Assembly (NCBI GenBank): GCA_964419225.1
Contig: CAYQPF010000176.1
Location: 1-9,540, forward strand
Direction: 5' to 3'
Source: CAYQPF01 sp964419225
Lineage (GTDB): Bacteria > Cloacimonadota > Cloacimonadia > Cloacimonadales > CAYQPF01
Length of the DNA stretch: 9,540 nt
Below, piece after piece: positions 1 through 4,516 of the stretch (position 1 is the stretch's first letter; each line of letters begins with the position of its first letter). Both the position numbers and the translations under genes were made by a program. Under the pieces are notes generated by a model. The model was not told where the DNA came from. It made no database searches and saw only the letters and a list, made by a program, of their open reading frames with translations.

Positions 1-121
1 TCACCGGTCCCAAAATGTTGTCGTTGGTACTTGTAGTCTGCTGAAAATTAGTTTCCATAAACTGGGCACTCAAGAGTGATCCCAGCAACAAGAAACCGAT
101 AAGAAAATACATTTTATTCAT
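1..121 (-). CDS. N-terminus of an unidentified exported protein (cut by window edge)
   Basis: Forty codons are visible, starting at the ATG at 121-119; the rest lies to the left of the window. A textbook Shine-Dalgarno (AGGAGG, 125-130) sits a few bases upstream, and a TTGACA promoter lies at 153-179. The N-terminus is a typical Sec signal peptide: MNKM, a hydrophobic stretch rich in Leu, Phe and Gly at about residues 5-17, then SLLSAQ, with likely cleavage before Gln20. The mature start is polar and rich in Thr, Asn and Gln. A Gln after the cleavage site also occurs in the channel protein encoded at 8210-9463. The product is therefore periplasmic, outer-membrane or secreted. Too little is visible to name a family. 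The start and export signal are well supported; the function is unknown. Confidence 0.8.
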   Translation of the reverse strand, partial: MNKMYFLIGFLLLGSLLSAQFMETNFQQTTSTNDNILGPV

Positions 122-152
122 AGCTTCCTCCTATTCTTTTCTTTTTATATAA

Positions 153-179
153 ATAATATCTTATTATTATAAATGTCAA
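153..179 (-). promoter_or_regulatory. Probable sigma-70-type promoter of the exported-protein gene
   Basis: On the minus strand a perfect TTGACA (179-174) is followed after 15 bases by TATTAT (158-153), in a very AT-rich setting, about 30 bases before the start codon at 121. The 15-base spacer is shorter than the usual 17. The same TTGACA-N15-TATTAT arrangement recurs at 4490-4516. The small ORF 186-308 ends just upstream, so this promoter could fire independently of it. Confidence 0.5.
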
Positions 180-185
180 TATAAT

Positions 186-308
186 TCATCTCCAACTTCC
201 CTTTTGATTAACTGACTGCTTATAACTCTCATTTGGCTTCTGCTTCCTCAGCCCGAGACTATTTATCACCTCAATTACTTCTTTTATCCCTTTCACTATC
301 ACTTTCAT
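186..308 (-). CDS. Small ORF, 40 codons (42 from an upstream GTG), unknown function
   Basis: An ORF starts at ATG 308-306 and ends at TGA 188-186. An in-frame GTG at 314-312 adds two residues. AGGAGG at 319-324 is 4 bases from the GTG and 10 from the ATG, so either start is possible. The product has no Cys or His, and a basic, beta-branched N-terminal half (MKVIVKGIKEVIEVINSLGL) that could form an amphipathic helix. The C-terminal half is polar and rich in Lys, Gln, Asn and Ser, ending in Trp-Arg. There is no signal peptide or obvious transmembrane segment. A promoter with an overlapping perfect inverted repeat lies immediately upstream (331-373), which supports an expressed, regulated unit. 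I do not recognise the protein. The alternative is that the transcribed region is a leader for the exported gene at 1-121. Confidence 0.5.
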   Translation of the reverse strand: MKVIVKGIKEVIEVINSLGLRKQKPNESYKQSVNQKGSWR

Positions 309-330
309 TTTCACAACACCTCCTCATGTC

Positions 331-358
331 TTAGTGTTACGGTAAACCATAACACTAA
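331..358. promoter_or_regulatory. Perfect inverted repeat, probable repressor operator
   Basis: TTAGTGTTA (331-339) and TAACACTAA (350-358) are perfect 9-bp arms around a 10-bp centre, with arm centres 19 bp apart, about two helical turns. The right arm overlaps the predicted -10 box and spacer of the minus-strand promoter at 346-373, and the left arm covers the predicted start site near 339. That is classic geometry for a dimeric repressor blocking RNA polymerase. The GTGTTAC/GTAACAC-like half-sites resemble those reported for Geobacter-type NikR, but the spacing here is much shorter, so I do not assign a regulator. Confidence 0.55.
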
Positions 359-373
359 TGCTATTTTAGTCAA
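346..373 (-). promoter_or_regulatory. Probable promoter of the small ORF 186-308
   Basis: On the minus strand TTGACT (373-368, five of six matches to TTGACA) is followed after 16 bases by TATGGT (351-346, four of six to TATAAT). This predicts transcription from about 339 and a leader of roughly 25-30 bases containing the AGGAGG of the small ORF. The -10 lies inside the inverted repeat at 331-358. The call is motif-based only. Confidence 0.45.
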
Positions 374-407
374 GAACTATTTTAAACTATTTTCAAGTAT
401 AGCATTA
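356..407. repeat. Second inverted repeat upstream of the operator, with CTATTTT copies between the arms
   Basis: TAATGCTAT (356-364) and ATAGCATTA (399-407) are perfect 9-bp arms 34 bases apart. The left arm shares its first three bases with the operator arm ending at 358. Three copies of CTATTTT begin at 361, 377 and 387. The region carries the -35 box of the small-ORF promoter, so the arms could be upstream regulatory sites, but in such AT-rich DNA chance is possible. Confidence 0.35.
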
Positions 408-544
408 AAGCATTGTTATTTAATTATTTACATTTCTCACTCTTGGTGTTTCTCTGTATTGCTAAACCAGCACAGTTGTGCATTTATCCTCAATTCCTAC
501 TCTCTCGATCACTTATAATTTAAAACTATCTTCCCTCATGACTC

Positions 545-659
545 GTCTGATCAGTCCGAATTGTCCGACTTCCTTTCTTTGCCCAACTTTCAACTTTCAA
601 CTTTCAACAACTATCAACTCTCAACTTCTCTTGTCCATCAAGTCCATATTGTCCATCCC
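545..659 (+). repeat. Degenerate 9-mer and 7-mer tandem micro-repeats in the rnpB upstream spacer
   Basis: Three short arrays follow each other. The first has three 9-base units, GTCTGATCA, GTCCGAATT and GTCCGACTT (545-571). The second has 7-base units of CAACTTT type at 584-590, 591-597, 598-604, 608-614, 615-621 and 622-628, interrupted by one CAA. The third has three 9-base units starting GTCCAT (633-659). The plus strand is strongly pyrimidine-rich. An 85-codon open frame crosses the region (478-735), but it has the composition of the repeats and no ribosome binding site, so I treat the stretch from about 420 to 700 as noncoding. Confidence 0.75.
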
Positions 660-700
660 ACAACCCTTTACACCTAACACCTTCCCTCCCCCCTTACTCG

Positions 701-728
701 TTGACATTTTCTCCCCCTTTTTTATCCT
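701..728 (+). promoter_or_regulatory. rnpB promoter
   Basis: A perfect TTGACA (701-706), a 16-base pyrimidine-rich spacer, then TATCCT (723-728). The predicted start 6-8 bases downstream (734-736) coincides with the first base of helix P1 of the RNase P RNA, which independently supports both calls. Confidence 0.8.
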
Positions 729-733
729 GACTT

Positions 734-1114
734 AGAGAAGATTAAATGTCTGCCGGCTTAGTCTAATGGGCTAAGCGGGAGGAAAGTCCGAACACCACAG
801 GGCAGGATACTTCCTAACGGGAAGGTTCAGTGATGGATAGCAGCCCCACAGAAAGAAACCGCCTCAGCTTTAGTTGAGGTAAGGGTGCAATGGTAGTGTA
901 AGAGACTACCGGATATTCCGGTGACGGAGTATGCCAGGGAAGCCTTATCCGGTGCAATGCCAAATAGGGGGGTATTCCGTTTCGGCGGAAGGGACCGGCC
1001 CGGTCCTTTTATCCCCGGGTAGGCAGCTAAAGCCGTATAGTGATATCCGGCGTAGAGGAATAGACATTACTCTGTCTTCGGACAGAGCACAAAATTCGGC
1101 TTATTATCTTCTCT
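734..1114 (+). ncRNA. rnpB: RNase P RNA, class A (complete)
   Basis: This is the catalytic RNA that trims the 5' leader from precursor tRNAs. The ends are set by helix P1: AGAGAAGAT (734-742) pairs with ATCTTCTCT (1106-1114). The universally conserved blocks are present in order: GAGGAAAGTCCGAACACC near 780-797; CACAGAAAGAAACCGCC near 847-863; AAGGGTGCAATGG then GTAAGAG near 881-904; GCCAAATAG near 959-967; GGGTAGG at 1017-1023; the AGAGGAATAGAC region near 1053-1064; and ACAAAATTCGGCTTA near 1089-1103. Helix P4 forms between AAGTCCGAA and TTCGGCTT with the usual bulged U; relative to E. coli its G-C pairs at one end are replaced by A-U on both strands, a compensatory change. The L15 GGU that pairs with the tRNA CCA end is intact (1018-1020). 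Two GC-rich hairpins (about 973-988 and 991-1006) fill the P16/P17 region. It is the only gene on the plus strand here. Confidence 0.97.
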
Positions 1115-1138
1115 AAGGACGGCTCTGGCCGTCCTTAT
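1115..1138. terminator. Terminator hairpin shared by rnpB and the convergent gene
   Basis: AAGGACGGC (1115-1123) and GCCGTCCTT (1128-1136) form a perfect 9-bp stem with a TCTG loop directly after the last base of P1. The T tract on the plus side is weak (TTATTCTAT). The hairpin lies between convergent transcription units and may serve both. The TAA stop of the minus-strand gene (1135-1137) overlaps its right edge. Confidence 0.75.
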
Positions 1139-2106
1139 TCTATCCAATGGTTTTCTTTCCATCCTTCTTTTCTATTCTCAAATTTTTCTTCTGAGTCATT
1201 AGGATAAGTTGTCATAGCTCTTCCCAAAAACAGTAAATATCCCAATCCCGCACCTAAAGGCATTCCAAGAAGATTTGAACCAAGAAGATAACTATTTCTA
1301 TTTGTTTTTTTTGAGCTGGCTTCATAGCCATATCTGTACGTTGCTGCATGAACTGCTGTGGGTATATAGTCAGGCTTAGACCCTGAAATTGGATAAACAA
1401 ACGAAATAAGAAAATTTAATGGTATCCCTAACATCATGGTTGAAGATACTGTATTAAGATCTTTTGCTGATGTTGCAAAAACACAGACTGTGGTTGTTAC
1501 AAGAAAACCGGTTACAAACCCCTTAATAAAATAATTAGATTTCCCAATACTATATTCTCCGTCTCGATAGCCTTTTTCGTAGTCAGTTAATGTGTCTGGC
1601 ACATCTGACACCGTTGAGTTTGGATCAAAAGTACTTTTAAAACCCAAACAACCTCGAGTACTATGAACTGCTGACATAAAACCAAAAAAAAACTTAAACA
1701 GATAGTTGGTTGAACCATTGTAATGATCTCCTGAATTAGCTTGTTTATAAGATAATGTATCTTTTAGAGCATCCGTAACAACTACTGATGTAAAGTGTCT
1801 GTCTGTTTTAAATACTGTAGTATAAGTATCCCTTTTATTACTTCTATTTGAATGACTAAGTTGATATTCTTCTTTACTATACTCTTTTTGACTTCTAAAA
1901 AATCCTGTGAATTGGTTTAACAGATAGTTCATCACACCTGAGTTACTATCCTCATTTTTACTCTGATTTAAATGCAAACTATCTAAATTTGAACTCATCT
2001 CTTTAAGACTGTCTGCTTTCATCAAAGAATCTGAAACACTAAATCCTTCCTGGGCATTTAAAACTAAAACAAACATAAAACAAAATAAAACAAATATATA
2101 CTTCAA
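1135..2106 (-). CDS. Unrecognised exported/membrane protein with internal NY..F..GF repeats
   Basis: I place the start at TTG 2106-2104, giving 323 residues, because GGAGGT lies just upstream and the protein then begins with a clean signal peptide (hydrophobic residues 3-16, cleavage near LNA-QEG). Starting at ATG 2232 would add 42 residues, overlap the acetyltransferase gene and translate the 9-mer repeat at 2131-2157, which is unlikely. The mature N-terminus is polar with repeated DSL motifs at residues 26, 32 and 42. A motif of the form N-Y-L/F followed by a hydrophobic run and G-F recurs at about residues 60-70, 134-144 and 191-202, with a weaker copy near 271-281; each looks like a membrane-associated or membrane-spanning segment. 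A YEKGYRDGE motif sits near 176-184. There are hydrophobic stretches at about 194-212, 222-240 and 274-295, and a charged C-terminal tail (EEKFENRKEGWKEN). I know no family for it; it is probably an envelope protein. Confidence 0.75.
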   Translation of the reverse strand: MKYIFVLFCFMFVLVLNAQEGFSVSDSLMKADSLKEMSSNLDSLHLNQSKNEDSNSGVMNYLLNQFTGFFRSQKEYSKEEYQLSHSNRSNKRDTYTTVFKTDRHFTSVVVTDALKDTLSYKQANSGDHYNGSTNYLFKFFFGFMSAVHSTRGCLGFKSTFDPNSTVSDVPDTLTDYEKGYRDGEYSIGKSNYFIKGFVTGFLVTTTVCVFATSAKDLNTVSSTMMLGIPLNFLISFVYPISGSKPDYIPTAVHAATYRYGYEASSKKTNRNSYLLGSNLLGMPLGAGLGYLLFLGRAMTTYPNDSEEKFENRKEGWKENHWIE

Positions 2107-2130
2107 ACCACCTCCACAAATCCAATCGAT

Positions 2131-2157
2131 ATCCCTATCCTGTCTATCCTGTATATC
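2131..2157 (+). repeat. 9-mer micro-repeat in the leader of the gene ending at 1135
   Basis: Three 9-base units (ATCCCTATC, CTGTCTATC, CTGTATATC) run in tandem between the acetyltransferase stop (2174) and the TTG start at 2106. Base content and period match the GTCCATA-type 9-mers at 633-659 and 4568-4612, in the same orientation. Its presence marks this interval as noncoding and supports the downstream TTG start. Confidence 0.65.
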
Positions 2158-2173
2158 CCTGTTGAATAATTCT

Positions 2174-2668
2174 CTAAATTGTTTTCTGAAACCAAACAAT
2201 ATCAAACTTCTCCCCGAATTTCTCTCCCACATCCTTCAATGTCCCACACAATTCAAACCCGTTCTTCTTATGAAATGCTATACTATGAGGATTCTGAGAA
2301 CTGACATTCGCGACCATCTGTGTCATGCCCATTTCTTTAGCCCTCTCAATTAAATAATCCAAAAACTTCTTTCCCAGCCCGACTCCGGTATAATCCTGTC
2401 TCAAAAAATAACCCGCATCCACCGTCTTCGCAAAACATGGTCCCGCAAAATAATTCTTCAACAAACCAAACCCAACCACTTCCTTGTTCACATTCTCCAT
2501 CACATATATACTGTCATTCTTTGACACTGCTTTAAAATGTGGAAACTGCTCCTCTGACATCGCAACAGGCATATAATTAGCAAGAGTATTCAACGAATAA
2601 TAATTGAAGATACTAATGATCTCAGGGATGTCTTTATCTTCATACTTACGGCATACAATATTTTCCAT
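2174..2668 (-). CDS. GNAT-family N-acetyltransferase
   Basis: The product is 164 residues from ATG 2668-2666, preceded by GGAGG five bases upstream; a TTG at 2680 overlaps that Shine-Dalgarno and is not a credible start. The fold is read from an N-terminal IRKY-like strand (CRKYEDKDIPEIISIFNYY, about residues 6-24), a central strand (VVGFGLL, 64-70), the acetyl-CoA pyrophosphate loop (YTGVGLGKKFLDYL, 93-106) and a C-terminal NPHSIAFHKKNGFELCGTL block (126-144) with the Asn and the Phe-His-x-x-x-Gly-Phe pattern typical of the phosphinothricin/amino-acid acetyltransferase (PAT/MnaT-like) branch. The usual Arg or Gln before the loop glycine is Thr94. The enzyme is cytoplasmic and transfers acetyl from acetyl-CoA to an amine; the substrate is not determined. 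It lies downstream of speE on the same strand but behind a terminator, so co-transcription is doubtful. Confidence 0.88.
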   Translation of the reverse strand: MENIVCRKYEDKDIPEIISIFNYYSLNTLANYMPVAMSEEQFPHFKAVSKNDSIYVMENVNKEVVGFGLLKNYFAGPCFAKTVDAGYFLRQDYTGVGLGKKFLDYLIERAKEMGMTQMVANVSSQNPHSIAFHKKNGFELCGTLKDVGEKFGEKFDIVWFQKTI

Positions 2669-2730
2669 ATTATCCTCCAAAAAAGCTTATCTATCTAATC
2701 ATTTTGGAATTATCCACCTACAATTGTCAA

Positions 2731-2763
2731 TAAAAAAAGAGGGAATTAACCTCATTCCCTCTC
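2731..2763 (-). terminator. Rho-independent terminator of the speHE unit
   Basis: On the minus strand GAGGGAAT (2761-2754), a 7-base loop and ATTCCCTC (2746-2739) form an 8-bp stem followed at once by seven T residues (2738-2732). It lies about 70 bases after the speE stop and before the acetyltransferase gene. It is the best intrinsic terminator in the window. Confidence 0.85.
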
Positions 2764-2794
2764 AAATATTTTCTCCGCATCATCTGCCTTTTCA

Positions 2795-2843
2795 CGTCAC
2801 TCGTCACACGTCACTCGTCACTCATTACTCGTTACTCGTCACT
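2795..2843 (+). repeat. Seven uninterrupted 7-mer units running into the 3' end of speE
   Basis: There are seven consecutive 7-base units with no gaps: CGTCACT, CGTCACA, CGTCACT, CGTCACT, CATTACT, CGTTACT, CGTCACT (49 bases). The last two units overlap speE, so on the coding strand they supply the codons of its final residues (Ser-Asp-Glu) and its TAA stop (2834-2832). Confidence 0.9.
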
Positions 2844-3683
2844 CTTAACGATCTCCCTCACAAAATTCGGCAACGCAAACGAAGCCCTATGAACCTCAGC
2901 ATTGTAATACTTCAACTCGAAATTATCCCTCTGATATCTTTCTTCCTGGAAATCCCTCAGTGGATGATACTTCTTCCCGGCATAGGTGAATGACCATAAT
3001 CCGCACTGATATACAGGAATACTTGCCAAATACAAGTGCGTCTCGGCAAATGAAGGCTTCAAACAGGTATTGATTTCTTTGATCACTTTGGCCAACTGTG
3101 GAATAAATGGTGTCTCTGACTGCACCGTCAATATCCCGTCATCCTTCAGTATTCTATGACAGTTTTGATAAAACTCATAGTTGAATAAACCTTCTGCAGG
3201 CCCAACAGGATCTGTAGAATCAACCAAAATCACATCATATCTTTCCGTGGTCTCTCTTACATATTTGATCCCGTCTTCGATCATTACTTTCGCTTTGGGA
3301 GAATTAAAGCCCTCTGCAATTATGGGGAAGAACTCCCTCGATGCCCGCACCACTACTTCATCTATCTCCACCAGATCTGCTCTTTCAACACTGGGATGCT
3401 TAACAACTTCTCTCAATGTCCCCCCATCTCCACCACCAATGATCAATACTTTCTTAGGATTCGGATGGGAATATAAAGGAACATGGGCTATCATCTCGTG
3501 ATAAACAAATTCCTCCCGGTCTGTTAACATGATCACTCCGTCCAAAAGCATAACTCTTCCACACTCTGGTGTGTCCAGAATTACCAGCTCTTGGAAAGGA
3601 CTCTTCTCCTTATAAAGTGTCTCATTTACTTTCAGACTCAGTCCGCTGTTTTCTGTGTGCTTATCAGTAAACCACATTTCCAC
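2832..3683 (-). CDS. speE: Spermidine synthase (putrescine aminopropyltransferase)
   Basis: It transfers the aminopropyl group of decarboxylated S-adenosylmethionine to putrescine, giving spermidine and methylthioadenosine, in the cytoplasm. The length of 283 residues is normal. The N-terminal MEMWFTDKHTEN matches the family start and supports the GTG at 3683-3681 with GAGGTG four bases upstream; an ATG two codons in (3677) is the alternative. The visible motifs are YHEMIAHVPL (61-70), the nucleotide-binding GGGDGG (83-88), the VEID acidic strand end (105-108), DSTDPVGPAEGLF with the probable catalytic Asp155 (155-167), and IPVYQCGLWSF (222-232). The first 20 bases overlap the end of speH, suggesting coupled translation. 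The last three residues (SDE) and stop derive from the 7-mer repeat at 2795-2843, so the C-terminus has probably been reshaped by repeat growth. The next gene downstream is behind a terminator. Confidence 0.97.
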   Translation of the reverse strand: MEMWFTDKHTENSGLSLKVNETLYKEKSPFQELVILDTPECGRVMLLDGVIMLTDREEFVYHEMIAHVPLYSHPNPKKVLIIGGGDGGTLREVVKHPSVERADLVEIDEVVVRASREFFPIIAEGFNSPKAKVMIEDGIKYVRETTERYDVILVDSTDPVGPAEGLFNYEFYQNCHRILKDDGILTVQSETPFIPQLAKVIKEINTCLKPSFAETHLYLASIPVYQCGLWSFTYAGKKYHPLRDFQEERYQRDNFELKYYNAEVHRASFALPNFVREIVKSDE

Positions 3684-4089
3684 TTTTCACCTCTATTTCC
3701 TGCTCATTCATTACCGGCTTATGTGAAATCGCACTCTCTGAATCAAACAATCCTCTCTTCAATTCCATATTCGATGCATATTCTGACTGGAATTTCTCTT
3801 TCAGATATTTAAAAACCACCCATGGATTAATAGTCTCTCCACAGGTAAAAATATCAACAGCCGCATAACGGTGCTCTGGCCATGTATGTATAGCAACATG
3901 GGATTCAGCGATAACTACGACCCCACTCACTCCAAACGGACTAAACTCATGAAATGTACTGGTTACAACTGTTGCCTGTGCTAATACAGCTGCATCCACC
4001 ATATACTTCTCTATCTTCTTACAATCCTTTAAAACTTCTGAATTACAGTTGTAGAACTCTACTAATATTTGACGACCTAAAGCCTGCAT
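3664..4089 (-). CDS. speH: S-adenosylmethionine decarboxylase proenzyme
   Basis: This pyruvoyl enzyme decarboxylates S-adenosylmethionine to supply the aminopropyl donor for SpeE. The start is ATG 4089-4087 (MQALGRQILVEFYNC), five bases after AAGGAGG; the frame stays open upstream to 4155, but that extension lacks a ribosome binding site and family similarity. The product is 141 residues, slightly longer than the usual 120-130 because of a polar C-terminal tail. Self-cleavage is expected between Glu62 and Ser63 in AESHVAIHTWPE (61-72), turning Ser63 into the pyruvoyl group. His68 and Cys83 (FTCGE) fall at the canonical catalytic positions of the bacterial class 1B enzymes. FHEFSPFGVSG (46-56) is also conserved. 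It overlaps speE by 20 bases. No ornithine or arginine decarboxylase is nearby, so putrescine must come from elsewhere. Confidence 0.97.
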   Translation of the reverse strand: MQALGRQILVEFYNCNSEVLKDCKKIEKYMVDAAVLAQATVVTSTFHEFSPFGVSGVVVIAESHVAIHTWPEHRYAAVDIFTCGETINPWVVFKYLKEKFQSEYASNMELKRGLFDSESAISHKPVMNEQEIEVKSGNVVY

Positions 4090-4243
4090 GATTTCCTCCT
4101 TAATTTCTTTCATTTTGCTTTGAATTAAATTCATATTTCCCAAAATTAAGAACATTATCCCTGCATAATAATTTGGTGTTAAACCAGATTTTGCTTAGAA
4201 TAAACCCCTTAAAGGTTTTTGGGAAGTTAGTAAAACTGATGAA

Positions 4244-4396
4244 TTAAGCGAGGGAACTCAATGTTGAGGTAAAAGCTGATACCTTTACCAAATATTCTCC
4301 TTTTTTTTCCCGGGGGGAAAAGCGGCGAACATGGAGATAAACAGACACACAGACATCAAAGAAACGCTTATAGTCTTCTCTTGATTCTAATAGCAT
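4244..4396 (-). CDS. Small ORF, 50 codons, upstream of speH, unknown function
   Basis: The ORF runs from ATG 4396-4394 to TAA 4246-4244. An AGGAGG (4407-4402) stands exactly five bases from the ATG, as strong as any site in the window. The product starts MLLESREDYKRFFDVCVSVY, continues with a basic stretch (HVRRFSPREKKGEY, about 22-35) and ends in a Ser/Thr-rich tail (SAFTSTLSSLA). It has one Cys and no clear signal peptide or membrane helix, and I do not recognise it. It precedes speH by 154 bases on the same strand, so it could be a regulatory leader peptide for the polyamine genes, an independent small protein, or an open frame by chance. The hairpin at 4401-4438 would hide its Shine-Dalgarno. 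The GC-rich run CCCGGGGGG near 4310 (plus strand) lies inside it. Confidence 0.45.
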   Translation of the reverse strand: MLLESREDYKRFFDVCVSVYLHVRRFSPREKKGEYLVKVSAFTSTLSSLA

Positions 4397-4400
4397 ATAT

Positions 4401-4438
4401 ACCTCCTACATTTTTTCAAGACAAACTATGCAGGAGGT
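4401..4438 (-). promoter_or_regulatory. Inverted repeat that can sequester the Shine-Dalgarno of the small ORF 4244-4396
   Basis: On the minus strand ACCTCCTGCA (4438-4429) can pair with TGTAGGAGGT (4410-4401) over 10 bp, with one G-U, across an 18-base loop. The downstream arm contains the AGGAGG of the small ORF, so in RNA the upstream arm acts as an anti-Shine-Dalgarno. The arm is in the transcript if initiation occurs at the promoter at 4490-4516. If the nearer TTGATT-N17-CATAGT (4453-4425) is used instead, the upstream arm is not transcribed and the repeat would be a DNA site. Confidence 0.45.
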
Positions 4439-4489
4439 TAATCTGTCAATCAAATTTATCCTTCTCAGATTAAGCTACTTATACTCTAA

Positions 4490-4516
4490 ATAATAATTTA
4501 CACCACTAATTGTCAA
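4490..4516 (-). promoter_or_regulatory. Candidate promoter for the small ORF / speHE leader
   Basis: On the minus strand TTGACA (4516-4511) is followed after 15 bases by TATTAT (4495-4490), identical in boxes and spacing to the candidate at 153-179. It predicts a start near 4483 and a leader of about 87 bases including the inverted repeat at 4401-4438. A second TTGACA at 4449-4444 has no well-spaced -10. The -35 falls in an AATTGTC-type micro-repeat, so chance occurrence is a real possibility. Confidence 0.4.

Noticed and set aside
331..358. NikR operator
   Set aside because: Half-sites look similar to GTGTTAC/GTAACAC, but they are 8 bases apart instead of the 13-14 I recall for that regulator, and no nickel gene is visible.
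545..659. CRISPR-like repeat array
   Set aside because: Units are 7 or 9 bases, directly abutting and degenerate, with no spacers and no cas genes nearby.
478..735. An 85-codon open frame on the plus strand before rnpB
   Set aside because: It translates 7-mer and 9-mer repeats into Ser/Pro/Leu-rich low complexity, has no Shine-Dalgarno and runs through the rnpB promoter.
1017..1023. Possible loss of the L15 GGU of RNase P RNA because the hairpins before it are unusual
   Set aside because: The GGU is present in the conserved GGGTAGG block once the P16/P17 hairpins are placed correctly.
931..1116. A 61-codon open frame inside rnpB
   Set aside because: The sequence is fully explained by conserved RNase P RNA structure.
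3181..3501. A 106-codon open frame antisense to speE
   Set aside because: It lies wholly inside the conserved spermidine synthase frame and has no protein-like features or ribosome binding site.
4090..4155. A 22-residue N-terminal extension of SpeH
   Set aside because: AAGGAGG directly precedes ATG 4089, and numbering from there puts Ser63, His68 and Cys83 at canonical positions.
4171..4212. Small inverted repeats (TGGT/ACCA and AAACC/GGTTT) between the small ORF and speH as a terminator or riboswitch
   Set aside because: Stems are only 4-5 bp, lack a T tract in the minus direction and match no riboswitch core I know.
4236..4242. CTGATGA resembling a hammerhead ribozyme core
   Set aside because: No adjacent stem II, GAAA and cleavage-site arrangement could be found.
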